From Enterobacteriaceae bacterium RIT693 (lineage in GTDB: Bacteria; Pseudomonadota; Gammaproteobacteria; Enterobacterales; Enterobacteriaceae), in NCBI GenBank assembly GCA_009668225.1, contig WJYK01000017.1:1-64000 (forward strand): 64,000 nt of DNA, written 5' to 3'. A model generated the notes under the pieces. That model did no database searches. It was given only the letters and a program-made list of their open reading frames with translations, and was not told where the DNA came from. Of the stretch, positions 30,861 to 40,640 are shown piece after piece. Positions within the stretch are counted from its first letter, which is position 1. Each line of letters starts with the position of its first letter. The translations under genes were made by a program, and so were the position numbers.

Positions 30861-32165
30861 TTAGGCCGGGATAAACAGGCCGCAGAAGAAGAGAATATTC
30901 AGCACAATGCCGGTTATCATCACCGCCACAACCGGCGCGGCCATTTTCTGCACCGGGCGGCCCAGCGATTCGTTCAGGAAGTACAACGCCGTCGCGATGG
31001 TGAAGCCGGTATACCCCGCCATCTTGATGGCGGCAAAGATAGAGCCAATCAGCAGCGCCATCTCCATCAGCATGTTCATCGCGTTACGGATATTATCCGA
31101 GGCGTTGCGTACCGAAGGGTAACGTCCCAGCCATTTCCCGATGGAACGGAGCAGCAGAACCTCGGCAGAAATCACCAGCGCACCGAGCACAAAAGCGAGC
31201 AGCGGGTTAGCAATCAGATAGCCTACGGCAAAAACAAAGGTGAACCCCGCCACGGCATAAACCCCGGTCGCCAGCGCCGTCGTGGCAATCATCGGCACAA
31301 AGCCCAGACCACGCATAAACTCGGCCAGCGCGGCCTGATCTATCAGGCTCTGGGACTGGGTTGGATCGAGGCCAATCTTGTAGGCTTTTTCCAGCGTAAA
31401 GATAGACACCTCGCTGCCTGCAAAGAGCTTCATGCTGGCAACGGTGGCGATCAGGCCACCAACGATGGCGATATAAGGCAGATTTTTAATGATCCTCGAG
31501 GTACGCTCCTCAAACACCGACTGCCCGTGAGCATCGTGCTCATGCTTATCGCGAGCGCGCAGATCCTGAAAAATCGCAATCGCCAGCAGCATAACCATAC
31601 CGACGAAAATCTCGATGGATTCCGGGTTCAGCTGCGGGAAGAAACGCACTACCAGCACGCGGGTCAGCAGCACAACCACCGCCGCGAACAGGCTATTCTT
31701 CCAACCAAACTGGTAGAAAATCGCCACCAGCGGGAACAGCGCAAAGGCTGAAACCACCGGGGAACTCAGTTCGCCAAGCGAGCCGAGAACGTCTACCGGC
31801 AGCGCGGTCAGCAGATGATTCACCGGCACCAGGCAGGTGAGGATCAGAACGCCCCAGACGGCGCCAAGCCCAAAGGCCAGCACGCTGTTGGCCGCCAGCA
31901 CGCCGAGGATGTCGGTCGGCAAGAACAGCAGCCAGCTGTTAAGCAGCCCGGTCTTCAGGGTAAAAGAGATCCCAACCGAGGCCACAAAGCCGATGCTCAG
32001 GCCAAAGGCGATACTGCCCGCCTCGCGGCGATTCATATTGCCTTCGATAAGCTGCGGCAAAATCGGCCGGATCCCGTCATGAAACACCGCCGCTGAGCGG
32101 TGCGCCAGTAAAGCCGTCATCCCGGTAAGCAAGGCAACAACAACAAGGTGAAGGTAAAATTCCAT
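30861..32165 (-). CDS. yhfT: Putative membrane transporter YhfT
   Basis: Polytopic inner-membrane protein, 434 residues as in E. coli, with roughly 11-12 hydrophobic segments spread along its length. No known function; its place between metabolic enzymes suggests it takes up or exports the substrate of the pathway. The segment DKHEHDAHGQSVFEERTSR (about 207-225) is the only long charged loop. Ten bases separate it from both yhfU upstream and yhfS downstream. Confidence 0.9.
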   Translation of the reverse strand: MEFYLHLVVVALLTGMTALLAHRSAAVFHDGIRPILPQLIEGNMNRREAGSIAFGLSIGFVASVGISFTLKTGLLNSWLLFLPTDILGVLAANSVLAFGLGAVWGVLILTCLVPVNHLLTALPVDVLGSLGELSSPVVSAFALFPLVAIFYQFGWKNSLFAAVVVLLTRVLVVRFFPQLNPESIEIFVGMVMLLAIAIFQDLRARDKHEHDAHGQSVFEERTSRIIKNLPYIAIVGGLIATVASMKLFAGSEVSIFTLEKAYKIGLDPTQSQSLIDQAALAEFMRGLGFVPMIATTALATGVYAVAGFTFVFAVGYLIANPLLAFVLGALVISAEVLLLRSIGKWLGRYPSVRNASDNIRNAMNMLMEMALLIGSIFAAIKMAGYTGFTIATALYFLNESLGRPVQKMAAPVVAVMITGIVLNILFFCGLFIPA

Positions 32166-32175
32166 ACGGATGCCT

Positions 32176-32529
32176 TTATTTTAAATGGTTAACCAGCAGC
32201 GGGATGGCATGCTCGATATGTTCGACGGAGAGGCCAAATGCCACCTTGCCTTCAGATACCAGGCGGGCAATCTGCTCCTCTTTGGCTTTGATACCGGGCT
32301 TGGCGATGGTACAGCTGCGGTTGTAGCCGATCACCGCGATGGCGATAGACAATGCAGCCCCCGCCCCGGTATTACAGGCCCCAATGTAGTAATCAAGCTG
32401 GCCGGATTTCACCTTCAGCGCGGCGTCCATGTCGTTGTAGATAAACACTTCGAAGCTGCCCGGTGCGGCGGTTTCGATGGTTTGTTTGATGAGTTCGCGC
32501 TGTAGGCCAGCGACACCGATCTTTTTCAT
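32176..32529 (-). CDS. yhfU: DUF2620 protein YhfU
   Basis: Soluble protein of 117 residues, equal in length to E. coli YhfU, beginning MKKIGVAGLQRELIKQTI. The glycine-rich middle DYYIGACNTGAGAALSIAIA looks like a ligand or phosphate loop. Function unknown. It always travels with yhfT in this operon type, so it may be a soluble partner of the membrane protein (inference). Confidence 0.9.
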   Translation of the reverse strand: MKKIGVAGLQRELIKQTIETAAPGSFEVFIYNDMDAALKVKSGQLDYYIGACNTGAGAALSIAIAVIGYNRSCTIAKPGIKAKEEQIARLVSEGKVAFGLSVEHIEHAIPLLVNHLK

Positions 32530-32538
32530 GGAAAATCC

Positions 32539-33429
32539 TTACTTATAAAAGACAGAGGGGTTGTCACGTAACATCAAATCGATGTCTGGCTGGCTGAAAC
32601 CGACCTCCAGCAGCATCGGCACAAACGTGGTAAGTAAATAATCAAAACCAGGCCCGCCGTTCGCTTTTAAATGAGAACGGCGAGTAATATCCATCGACAG
32701 CATGACGTGGTCGAGCAGGCCGCGTTCTTTGAGCGCACTCAGCATCGCAATGCGTTTTTCGTCCGGGTAATAGCTGTTTTTGCCGATGGTATCGAACTGA
32801 ACGTAGGCGCCCAGGTCAATCATCCGCAGGATGTTTTCGAGGTTATCTTTCAGGTCACAGTGGCCGATGGTGACGCGGGAAAGATCCACGCACCATGACT
32901 TCAGCAACGCAAGCTGTTCAAGGCCCATGGTGCTGAATGACGTGTGGGTCGAAATCGGCCTGCCGGTCTCATGATGCGCGATGGCCGCCGCCTGGAATAC
33001 CCGGGATTCTACTGGCGTAATCACATCCACACTGGAGCCGATCTCCGCAATAATTCCGGCTTTTAATGCCGTGCCGTCGATGCCGATCTCAATTTCATCG
33101 ATCATCTCCTGCGCCAGCACTTTCACCGGCGTGGTGGCCACGTGCGGCGGGAAGAAGTCATGCTGATAATAACCGGTACAGGCCATCACGTTCATACCGG
33201 TATCACGCATGATATCCAGCATAAACTGAGGGTTACGCCCCATATAGCGGTTGGTCATTTCTATGATATTGCGTACGCCCTGCTCATAGAGTGACGTCAT
33301 CTCACCGCAAATCAGCTCGTACTGATCCAGACGGCAATCGATGTTGTCCTTGAAGCTGGAAAGATCGATATGAAGATGCTCATGGGCATAGGTATAGCCC
33401 GATGGATCGATATGCTTATGCCCTGTCAT
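32539..33429 (-). CDS. php: Phosphotriesterase homology protein
   Basis: Binuclear-metal amidohydrolase of the phosphotriesterase family, 296 residues (E. coli 292). All metal ligands are visible at positions equivalent to the E. coli crystal structure: His16 and His18 in AHEHLHID, Glu129 in IIAEIGSS, His162 in STHTSFS, His190 in TIGHCDLKD and Asp247 in SMDITRRSH. The bridging residue is Glu, not the carboxylated Lys of true phosphotriesterase. The E. coli protein shows no phosphotriesterase activity; lactone or phosphosugar-lactone hydrolysis is plausible by relatives. The start overlaps the yhfW end by 14 bases. Confidence 0.94.
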   Translation of the reverse strand: MTGHKHIDPSGYTYAHEHLHIDLSSFKDNIDCRLDQYELICGEMTSLYEQGVRNIIEMTNRYMGRNPQFMLDIMRDTGMNVMACTGYYQHDFFPPHVATTPVKVLAQEMIDEIEIGIDGTALKAGIIAEIGSSVDVITPVESRVFQAAAIAHHETGRPISTHTSFSTMGLEQLALLKSWCVDLSRVTIGHCDLKDNLENILRMIDLGAYVQFDTIGKNSYYPDEKRIAMLSALKERGLLDHVMLSMDITRRSHLKANGGPGFDYLLTTFVPMLLEVGFSQPDIDLMLRDNPSVFYK

Positions 33430-34660
33430 GATTCACTCCACGTGCAGAAGAGACATTCAGCAGCGGCAGGAACGAAGTACCGTTCTGCGGCGCAGCTGCC
33501 CGGAAAAAGTCACAAACCGTTGCGCCTACATCAGAAAGCGTAGCGCGTGCGCCCAGATAAGCGCCTGTTATGCCGGGCTGCCACACCAGCAAAGGGACGT
33601 TTTCACGCGTGTGCTTGCTGTGACCAATCGTCGGATCGTTACCGTGATCGGCCATCACCACCAGGCAGTCCCCCGCCTGCATATCCGCCATCAGCAAAGC
33701 CAGATTTTTATCTACCAGCTCAAGCCGTTCGGCGTAGCGCGTGACGTCTTCCGCATGGCCCGCCAGGTCAGTTTCCTGAATATTGGTACAGATAAACGCG
33801 CGGCCGGGTTTATTCAGTTCATCCCGGGTGATATCGAGGATGCTCTGGGAGTCGACCAGATTCTGGTAGCTGATGCCGTGTGGGTTAATCGCGATGTCGG
33901 CCACCTTTCCCACCAGCACGGTTTTAATCCCGACCTGATGCAACTGCTGTGGAGCCTGAACGCTAGCGTCCACGCCATAGCCCATATGCACGACCTGAAA
34001 CCCACTTTTATATACCCCGGAACGCGGCGCATTAATGCCGACATAAAGGCCCTGTTTTTCTTCAGCGGCGTCGATCAACTGTTCGCTGCTCTCAAGCAGG
34101 CCGCCAAAGGCAATGACCCGACCCACTTTGACGCAACGACGGACCACTTCGCCAATGGCGCGCACCTGCTCAAACGGTATAGCGCTGAGATTGGCGCTAA
34201 TGTTAAACACCTGCCCGAGATCGGCCTCAAGATTATCGCCCACGGCCACGGCCTGGTTTACCCACAAAAACTGCAGCTCAGCGCCTTTGCGTTCAACCTG
34301 CCAGCCAGCGTCAAACAGCGCCTGCTCTACTTCGTCGATAACTTCAGAAAACGGCATGCGTAAGGGGGTCTGCGGCCGCGTGCCCAAAATTTCCTGATGG
34401 CCCATAAAGGTGTCACCGCCTTCATGCTGCAGCGCTGCGGTTCCATAAACGGCATCGGCGTTCGGCTGCATAACGTTGGCAGCAAAGCCCAGCGCGTTTA
34501 TCAGCCCGAGCTTCTCCAGTGTGGGCAGACGCAGTTCAGGAAAATGCTGCAAAATATGCCCGCAAGTGTTCGCCCCGATGTCCTGCGGCCTGACCTGTGG
34601 CACATCGTCCATGGCACCCACGCCAAAACTGTCTATCACCAGCACCAAGAACTTACTCAT
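33416..34660 (-). CDS. yhfW: Phosphopentomutase-like metalloenzyme YhfW
   Basis: Member of the alkaline-phosphatase/phosphopentomutase superfamily, 414 residues (E. coli 408). DeoB-type signatures are clear: [14 protein letters not shown] at the start (metal Asp10) and [20 protein letters not shown] near the end. This suggests it moves a phosphate on a pentose-like sugar, but the substrate is unknown. The start is set at MSKFLVLV (34660); the frame is open 35 codons further upstream inside yhfX. It overlaps yhfX by 8 bases and php by 14. Confidence 0.93.
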   Translation of the reverse strand: MSKFLVLVIDSFGVGAMDDVPQVRPQDIGANTCGHILQHFPELRLPTLEKLGLINALGFAANVMQPNADAVYGTAALQHEGGDTFMGHQEILGTRPQTPLRMPFSEVIDEVEQALFDAGWQVERKGAELQFLWVNQAVAVGDNLEADLGQVFNISANLSAIPFEQVRAIGEVVRRCVKVGRVIAFGGLLESSEQLIDAAEEKQGLYVGINAPRSGVYKSGFQVVHMGYGVDASVQAPQQLHQVGIKTVLVGKVADIAINPHGISYQNLVDSQSILDITRDELNKPGRAFICTNIQETDLAGHAEDVTRYAERLELVDKNLALLMADMQAGDCLVVMADHGNDPTIGHSKHTRENVPLLVWQPGITGAYLGARATLSDVGATVCDFFRAAAPQNGTSFLPLLNVSSARGVNHDRA

Positions 34661-35825
34661 GCTGACCTCCCTGAAGAGGATGCCCAAGGCTGTCGTAGAG
34701 CGCTTCGAGTACCGGGTTCCCGCTTTGAATACCGGACACCAGCGCCACATCGCTGCGGGTGACAAAAATCTGCGTGCGGAAGCACATCACCACCGGGCTG
34801 CCAACGGGATAGCGGCCTTCCAGCGCCAGGTGATAATCAATGCTGGTGCTGTCTGGCGGCAGCAATCGTGCCTGCTCGGGCTGTGCATCACTGCTTAACA
34901 CCAGCGCATTCTGCGCGTGGCCGCGTCGATAATACCCCCCGCCATAGCAATAGCTTTTGCCCTGAAACTGGTGCGAAACTTCCGTCAGATAAAGCATGGC
35001 GATTGCTTCCGGCTGGTCACCGTGCTGATTAGCAGGGATTGTGCCGGTTAGCGCATGGCCCGGTTCGGCATGGGTTACCCCGTACTCGGCCAGAATCGGG
35101 AAAGTGCTGCAGCTTGAGGCCGAGGGCGCGTTGATTTGCTCGATCTCAATCCCCTGCTCGTGCAGCAGATCCCGGGCCTTAAGCAGCGTCATCAGGTTGC
35201 GGGTCGGCTGCGTTTGCTGCTGTTCCTCGTTCCAGAGCAGACAGGGAAAATGCGTCAGCCCGGCAAGCCGAATTCCCTGCATTTCACGAATTTTTTGCAC
35301 CACATCATCCAGCTCGATGAGCGGAAAACCGGCTTCCTGACCCGGATAAAGCCGGTCGTAGTCGGCAAACACCTTCAGCATCACCGCCTGAACGCGCCCG
35401 CTCGCCAGCGCGGCGTCTGAGACTTCACGGGCTTTTTCCAGCGAGAACAAGGTGATAATTTCCGTCTCGCCGTTCACATTCTCTTCAACCAAAGCCACCG
35501 GCACCTGCACCAGATGGCCCACATGCGAAACGGGCACATTTGCGTCACGCAGCGTTCTGGCTTCTTTAAAGTCAACGGCCACCGCGCCCCTGAAGCCCAG
35601 TTCAACCAGCTTGTTGGCAAGCCATGGATTGCGCCCCAGCTGCTTGGTCATAAAGTAGAGCGTGATGCCGTGCTTCTGCGCGGCCGCGAGCAGTTTACGG
35701 CCATTTTCCAGTACCTGATCGACATCGATGATCCAGGTGTCGGGTAGCACCGCGCCCTGCCGCCAGAGGGTTCTGGCCGCCTCAATCAACGCCGGGTTTT
35801 GTGCCTTGAGTGCCTCAATAAACAT
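34653..35825 (-). CDS. yhfX: Alanine-racemase-fold PLP protein YhfX
   Basis: Fold type III PLP enzyme (alanine racemase N-terminal barrel), 390 residues (E. coli 387). The PLP lysine is probably Lys61 in [12 protein letters not shown], and a C-terminal catalytic stretch reads [15 protein letters not shown]. Substrate unknown; relatives act as racemases or D-amino acid dehydratases. The start at [11 protein letters not shown] (35825) has GAGG six bases upstream and matches E. coli. An in-frame extension of 37 codons to 35936 would overlap yhfY and is not supported. The gene overlaps yhfW by 8 bases. Confidence 0.92.
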   Translation of the reverse strand: MFIEALKAQNPALIEAARTLWRQGAVLPDTWIIDVDQVLENGRKLLAAAQKHGITLYFMTKQLGRNPWLANKLVELGFRGAVAVDFKEARTLRDANVPVSHVGHLVQVPVALVEENVNGETEIITLFSLEKAREVSDAALASGRVQAVMLKVFADYDRLYPGQEAGFPLIELDDVVQKIREMQGIRLAGLTHFPCLLWNEEQQQTQPTRNLMTLLKARDLLHEQGIEIEQINAPSASSCSTFPILAEYGVTHAEPGHALTGTIPANQHGDQPEAIAMLYLTEVSHQFQGKSYCYGGGYYRRGHAQNALVLSSDAQPEQARLLPPDSTSIDYHLALEGRYPVGSPVVMCFRTQIFVTRSDVALVSGIQSGNPVLEALYDSLGHPLQGGQHE

Positions 35826-35914
35826 GCCTTGCCTCGCGACCTGATAGATAAACCAGCCTAAATAATCATTTTTTTGAATATTTAAGGTGAAAAAAACCGC
35901 TGCATATAAATCCG

Positions 35915-36271
35915 TTAGCGCTTGTGAATCAGCCACAGGCTGAACAGGTTAGCGAGCAGGTAACCTTCTTCGTTCGGATGAAGCTTGACGTTGAACGGAG
36001 CCAGCAGCGAATAATGCGCCTGCTCTACTTCGCCGAACACGCTGTCGGTTTTAATTTCCTCCAGCAGCTCGTCATCCAGCGGGCCGACTTCCTCGCCCCG
36101 GCGGCTGCGCATCAGCGCGTTAGCCATGTGGGTAATCGCCATCGCGCCCTGTTCGTTTTGCAGCGGAATAGCCCAATGGGTTTCCAGCTGCGTTACAACT
36201 ACTTTCATGCCATCGCAAATATCCCGGTCGATGACGCCCGCATCACACAGCAGGTTGAGCCGGTCTTCCAT
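35915..36271 (-). CDS. yhfY: PRD domain protein YhfY
   Basis: Small protein of 118 residues resembling a lone PTS regulation domain (PRD), with AITHMANALMRSRRGE around the conserved His and KLHPNEEGYLLANL near the end. PRDs are phosphorylated by PTS proteins, so it may link operon control to sugar uptake (inference). The start ATG 36271 has GAGG eight bases upstream; a TTG at 36289 within the end of yhfZ would add six residues. A gap of 89 bases to yhfX is the only sizeable spacer in the operon. Confidence 0.85.
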   Translation of the reverse strand: MEDRLNLLCDAGVIDRDICDGMKVVVTQLETHWAIPLQNEQGAMAITHMANALMRSRRGEEVGPLDDELLEEIKTDSVFGEVEQAHYSLLAPFNVKLHPNEEGYLLANLFSLWLIHKR

Positions 36272-36285
36272 ACTGATTACCTCTG

Positions 36286-37191
36286 TCAATAGCTTGGTTC
36301 CAGTTCGCCGCTCAGCACGCTTTGCTGATGAGTCAGCAGCGCATTCTTATCCACCACCGTTCTCAGCAATTGCTGAATGGGGATATCTTCGCTGCGCGTC
36401 AGCACCACCGCTTCCGATGCAGCCAGGAAGCATTTGTCCCCGTTTAACGGGAGTGCGGTCAGCCCCAGCGCCGTCAGGTCGGCCTCGTTGCTGACGTTCC
36501 AAATCACCGCATCCACGCTACCTTTTGCGATTCTGTGCAGGCACTCGTGGTACGACACGTCGAGCAATTCCACATCCTGCCCGGCGAAATAAACATCCGT
36601 CATGATGCGCTGATCCGCCGAACGTGGGTCAATCCCAATGCGGCGGATACTTTCCTGCTGCCCGGCGCGACAAATCAACTTGTGCTCGCCCACGTAGGTG
36701 TGCGGCCCCAGCGCCAGCGCGATAAAAATATCCGGATTGCTGAGATAGCTTTCCGCCGCCAGCCTGGAGACGACGGCGAGGTCATAAACGCCGTTCAGCA
36801 GGCACTCCACTCGCGCATCGGACCCTCGCATGTGGGCGTAGTAAAACGGGATGCCGTCAAACTGCGCCTTCAGGCCGCTGGCTAGCCCTTCATAAAGGCG
36901 GGTGTACGGCAGCGGCATAGCACAAACTACATTGCCGATATCCGCGAACGCCAATAGGGCTTTGTTATCCATGCTCAGCAGGTAGCTGCCGTTGCGGCCG
37001 CGGCGCTCAACGCTCACGGCTCCGGCCTTCTCCAGCGTCTTTAAAGCCGCCTGCGTCAGGCCAACGGAAAAACCGCACTCGCCGGCTAATTCATCAATGG
37101 TTTTCAGTCTGTTACCACATTTCTCACCCAATAAATAACGGGCCAGACTGGATTGGGCTACGCCCTCTTTTTTAATAAAGCTGCGGCTCAT
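36286..37191 (-). CDS. yhfZ: GntR-like transcriptional regulator YhfZ
   Basis: Protein of 301 residues as in E. coli. The N-terminal winged helix (about 15-72, with LKTIDELAGECGFSVGLTQA and LKTLEKAGAVSVERRGRNGS) is followed by a domain like the periplasmic-binding proteins (about 85-290, with YDLAVVSRLAAESYL), as in LysR-like effector domains. As the first gene of the operon it is the likely local regulator, sensing a small molecule. Function not established. Confidence 0.88.
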   Translation of the reverse strand: MSRSFIKKEGVAQSSLARYLLGEKCGNRLKTIDELAGECGFSVGLTQAALKTLEKAGAVSVERRGRNGSYLLSMDNKALLAFADIGNVVCAMPLPYTRLYEGLASGLKAQFDGIPFYYAHMRGSDARVECLLNGVYDLAVVSRLAAESYLSNPDIFIALALGPHTYVGEHKLICRAGQQESIRRIGIDPRSADQRIMTDVYFAGQDVELLDVSYHECLHRIAKGSVDAVIWNVSNEADLTALGLTALPLNGDKCFLAASEAVVLTRSEDIPIQQLLRTVVDKNALLTHQQSVLSGELEPSY

Positions 37192-37288
37192 CTGTTATCT
37201 TCAATTTATTGAATGAATATATCTTCATAAAATTGAATATAGATGGCAAAGGGGAAAATGACAAAAGGAGAATGGGGTCACAAAAAGA

Positions 37289-37318
37289 AATAACCCGCTG
37301 ATAGCGGGTTATTCATAG
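37289..37318 (-). terminator. Terminator of trpS
   Basis: On the minus strand it would follow yhfZ-side sequence only after trpS has been left behind: AATAACCCGCT-ATC-AGCGGGTTATT is an 11-bp stem 13 bases after the trpS stop, with TTCTTTTTG behind it. Confidence 0.88.
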
Positions 37319-37325
37319 GGAAAGA

Positions 37326-38330
37326 TTATGGGTGTGCGACGAACCCGATCGCTTCGTACACTTTTTTCAGCGTTTCGCCGGCGCGAGCACGCGCTTTTTC
37401 TGCACCCTCTTTCATCACCTGCTGCAGGAAAGCTTCGTCGTTGCGGTAACGGTGATAGCGCTCCTGAAGCTCGGTCAGCATACCGGACACGGCTTCCGCC
37501 ACTTCGCCCTTCAGGTGACCATACATTTTGCCTTCAAAGCTGGCTTCAAGCTCAGAAATCGCTTTGCCGGTCACGCCGGAAAGAATATCCAGCAGGTTAG
37601 ACACCCCGGCCTTCTCTTTCACATCGTAACGCACGACAGGCGGCTCTTCGGAGTCGGTCACCGCACGTTTGATTTTCTTCACCACGGATTTCGGATCTTC
37701 CAGCAGGCCGATAACGTTATTGCGGTTATCGTCAGACTTGGACATCTTTTTGGTCGGCTCCAGCAGGGACATCACGCGCGCGCCGGACTTAGGAATAAAC
37801 GGCTCAGGCACTTTAAAGATGTCGCCGTACAGCGCGTTGAAGCGGCTGGCAACGTCGCGGCTCAGCTCCAGATGCTGCTTCTGGTCTTCACCCACCGGCA
37901 CCTGATTGGTCTGATACAGCAGAATGTCTGCCGCCATCAGCACCGGATAGTCGAACAGCCCGGCGTTGATGTTTTCTTCATAGCGGGCAGATTTGTCTTT
38001 GAACTGAGTCATACGGCTCAGCTCGCCGAAATAAGTGTAGCAGTTCAGCACCCAGCCCAGCTGCGCGTGTTCCGGCACGTGCGACTGAACAAAGATAGTG
38101 CTTTTTTTCGGGTCAATACCGCAGGCCAGGTACAGCGCCAGAGTGTCCAGCGTCGCTTTACGCAGCGCGACCGGATCCTGACGAACGGTAATCGCATGCT
38201 GATCAACGATGCAGTAAATGCAGTGGTAATCATCCTGCATGTTTACCCACTGACGCAGCGCACCCATGTAGTTACCGATGGTTAATTCGCCTGACGGCTG
38301 TGCGCCGCTAAATACGATGGGCTTACTCAT
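37326..38330 (-). CDS. trpS: Tryptophanyl-tRNA synthetase
   Basis: Class I aminoacyl-tRNA synthetase that charges tRNA-Trp; 334 residues as in E. coli. The HIGH-type motif is [14 protein letters not shown] near the N-terminus and the KMSKS loop is TKKMSKSDD near residue 195. Last gene of the aroK-aroB-damX-dam-rpe-gph-trpS superoperon; its start overlaps the end of gph by 8 bases. A strong terminator follows. Confidence 0.98.
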   Translation of the reverse strand: MSKPIVFSGAQPSGELTIGNYMGALRQWVNMQDDYHCIYCIVDQHAITVRQDPVALRKATLDTLALYLACGIDPKKSTIFVQSHVPEHAQLGWVLNCYTYFGELSRMTQFKDKSARYEENINAGLFDYPVLMAADILLYQTNQVPVGEDQKQHLELSRDVASRFNALYGDIFKVPEPFIPKSGARVMSLLEPTKKMSKSDDNRNNVIGLLEDPKSVVKKIKRAVTDSEEPPVVRYDVKEKAGVSNLLDILSGVTGKAISELEASFEGKMYGHLKGEVAEAVSGMLTELQERYHRYRNDEAFLQQVMKEGAEKARARAGETLKKVYEAIGFVAHP

Positions 38331-39036
38331 TTTCTGCTTCCTGATTTGCTAAAGGTGGTAGCCCGAAAGCGGGCAATAAATCATCAAAGCGATCGAACAC
38401 AACGTCCGGGTTGCTCAGCCCGATCGCTTCGCCATAGTTATAACCCCAGGTCAGGCCGACGCTTGGGCAGCCTGCAGCCTGTGCAGCCTGAATATCATTG
38501 CGAGAGTCGCCAACAAAAAGCAGCTCGTCCGCGGCCAGCCCCAGATTTTCCATGACTTTATAAAGGGCTTCCGGGTGGGGCTTTTTCTCTTTCACATCGT
38601 CACCGCCAATAACGGCCTGGAAGTAGTGGGCAATACCCAGATCTTCCAGCAGCGGCAGAACAAAAGGCGTGGGTTTGTTGGTCACCACGGCAAGCGGCAG
38701 CCCTTTCTCTTTTAGTGCAGCCAGCGTCGCAGCCACGCCCGGAAACAGGAAGCTCCCTTCTTCAACCGTGTCGGCGTAATAACGGTTAAACAGCTTGCGT
38801 GCAATATTCAACTGAGCGAGATCGGGCTCTTTATCTTTCAACGCCCACTTGAGCGCCCGCTGCATCATGATATCCGCGCCGTTACCAATCCAGGTGACAA
38901 CGCGATCTTCACCCGCTGTCGGCAGCTCAAGCGCGTAGAGCGCGAGATCCACCGCCTGGCTCAGGCCCAGCGCCGTGTCGATGAGCGTACCGTCGAGGTC
39001 AAAGGCAACACCTCGAATTTTTTCAAACTTATCCAT
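38323..39036 (-). CDS. gph: Phosphoglycolate phosphatase
   Basis: HAD-family enzyme that removes 2-phosphoglycolate, formed mainly during repair of oxidised DNA ends. Catalytic motif I is FDLDGTLID (about residues 12-20), and the other HAD motifs are VVTNKPTP and [12 protein letters not shown]. The protein is 237 residues, 15 shorter than E. coli (252); the missing part is the polar loop in the cap domain, where the text here reads [20 protein letters not shown]. It overlaps trpS by 8 bases and rpe by 8. Confidence 0.95.
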   Translation of the reverse strand: MDKFEKIRGVAFDLDGTLIDTALGLSQAVDLALYALELPTAGEDRVVTWIGNGADIMMQRALKWALKDKEPDLAQLNIARKLFNRYYADTVEEGSFLFPGVAATLAALKEKGLPLAVVTNKPTPFVLPLLEDLGIAHYFQAVIGGDDVKEKKPHPEALYKVMENLGLAADELLFVGDSRNDIQAAQAAGCPSVGLTWGYNYGEAIGLSNPDVVFDRFDDLLPAFGLPPLANQEAENE

Positions 39037-39706
39037 GACTTACCTTAGCCAGTTCAGAACGCATGCGGTCGATAACCGCTTTATAATCAGGCTGGCCGAA
39101 AATGGCTGAACCCGCAACGAACATATCTGCGCCCGCTGCGGCGATTTCAGCAATATTATCCGCCTTCACGCCACCATCCACTTCAAGGCGGATATCATAG
39201 CCGGATGCGTCGATGCGTTCACGAACCTGACGCAGCTTTTCAAGCGTATGCGGAATAAACGACTGGCCGCCAAACCCTGGGTTGACGGACATCAGCAAAA
39301 TCACATCCAGTTTGTCCATGACGTGATCCAGCCAGGAAAGGGAGGTCGCCGGGTTAAGCACCAGACCCGCTTTACAGCCATGCTCTTTGATAAGCTGCAG
39401 GGAGCGATCGACATGCTCGGAGGCTTCCGGGTGGAAAGTAATGATGCTGGCGCCCGCGGCGGCGAAGTCAGGAATGATGCGGTCAACCGGTTTGACCATC
39501 AGATGTACATCGATAGGTGCGGTTACGCCGTAATCGCGTAGCGCTTTAAGCACCATCGGCCCCATCGTCAGGTTAGGGACGTAGTGGTTATCCATGACGT
39601 CAAAATGGACGACGTCCCCCCCTGCGGCCAGCGCTTTAGCCGTATCCTCGCCCAGGCGGGCGAAGTCGGCAGAGAGGATTGAGGGGGCAATCAAATACTG
39701 TTTCAT
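39029..39706 (-). CDS. rpe: Ribulose-phosphate 3-epimerase
   Basis: Interconverts ribulose 5-phosphate and xylulose 5-phosphate in the pentose phosphate pathway. It has 225 residues, a TIM barrel with metal ligands in [14 protein letters not shown] (His and Asp, about 33-37), a second pair in DVHLMV, and the phosphate loop GGVKADN. It lies 46 bases after dam and overlaps gph by 8 bases. Confidence 0.98.
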   Translation of the reverse strand: MKQYLIAPSILSADFARLGEDTAKALAAGGDVVHFDVMDNHYVPNLTMGPMVLKALRDYGVTAPIDVHLMVKPVDRIIPDFAAAGASIITFHPEASEHVDRSLQLIKEHGCKAGLVLNPATSLSWLDHVMDKLDVILLMSVNPGFGGQSFIPHTLEKLRQVRERIDASGYDIRLEVDGGVKADNIAEIAAAGADMFVAGSAIFGQPDYKAVIDRMRSELAKVSHG

Positions 39707-39752
39707 CCGCTTCTCCAGGAGTCATTCATCTTTCGGCGGCGGGCGAAACGGC

Positions 39753-40577
39753 TCAGGCAACCTTCACTTTATAAAGAGCCAGAAGTTCGTCCACCTTGTT
39801 ACGTTTACCACCGTTTCGACTGATGCTGCGGCGAACCTGCAGCTTATGGAAATCGGTAGCGTTCTGATACCACTGGCGAGTCAGCTCGGTGTCATGATTC
39901 GAAATCAGCACCGGTATGCTTTGCTCGCGCAGTTTTTCAGCCAGCTCCGCCAGATGCTGCTGTTGCACCATGCTGAAGCTGTCCGTGTGATAAGCGGTAA
40001 AGTTGGCGGTGGCGGACAGCGGCGCATAGGGCGGATCGCAATATACAACGGAACCCGCAGCAACGTTTACCATGCTGACGTCATAGGACTGGCACACAAA
40101 AGTGGCATTTTTGGCGCGTTCAGCAAAGTGGTACAACTCTTCTTCCGGGAAGTAAGGTTTGCTGTAGCGGCCAAACGGTACGTTAAATTCACCGCGCAGA
40201 TTATAACGACACAGGCCATTGTAACAATGGCGATTGAGGTACAAAAACAGCACCGCGCGCCGGAATTTATCGCTGCACTGGTTAAATTCGGTGCGGAAGG
40301 CATAGTAAGTCGCCTCTTCATTCTGCCCTTTGGTAAACAGCAGTCGAGATTCCCGCACGTACTCATCAGCGCGGTTTTTTACAATGTCGTAGAGGTTAAT
40401 CAGATCGCTGTTGATATCCGCGAGGAGATAGTGCTGATAGTCGGTATTGAGAAATACCGACCCAGCGCCAACAAAGGGCTCAATCAGACAGTCGCCTTCC
40501 GGCAGATGCTTTTTTATGTCGTCCAGCAGGGGGAATTTTCCCCCTGCCCATTTCAGAAAAGCGCGATTTTTTTTCAT
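39753..40577 (-). CDS. dam: DNA adenine methylase Dam
   Basis: Methylates adenine N6 in GATC, guiding mismatch repair, control of replication start and phase-variable promoters. It has 274 residues (E. coli 278). N6-methyltransferase motifs appear in the alpha-class order: FLKWAGGKFPLL (SAM binding) at residues 8-19 and the catalytic DPPYAPLS near residue 181. It sits in the superoperon between damX and rpe, as in E. coli. Confidence 0.98.
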   Translation of the reverse strand: MKKNRAFLKWAGGKFPLLDDIKKHLPEGDCLIEPFVGAGSVFLNTDYQHYLLADINSDLINLYDIVKNRADEYVRESRLLFTKGQNEEATYYAFRTEFNQCSDKFRRAVLFLYLNRHCYNGLCRYNLRGEFNVPFGRYSKPYFPEEELYHFAERAKNATFVCQSYDVSMVNVAAGSVVYCDPPYAPLSATANFTAYHTDSFSMVQQQHLAELAEKLREQSIPVLISNHDTELTRQWYQNATDFHKLQVRRSISRNGGKRNKVDELLALYKVKVA

Positions 40578-40640
40578 GCTGTCTTACTATTTACACCTTA
40601 TCCAGCTGTGGAAAGGCTCCGACAGCGACTGCGCTTATTT

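Noticed and set aside
35826..35936. In-frame 37-codon N-terminal extension of yhfX
   Set aside because: The shorter start has a good GAGG site and matches the E. coli protein; the extension would overlap yhfY.
37332..38285. Plus-strand open frame of 317 codons opposite trpS
   Set aside because: Antisense shadow of a well-identified gene; composition (rich in His, Phe, Arg) is typical of reverse-strand readings.
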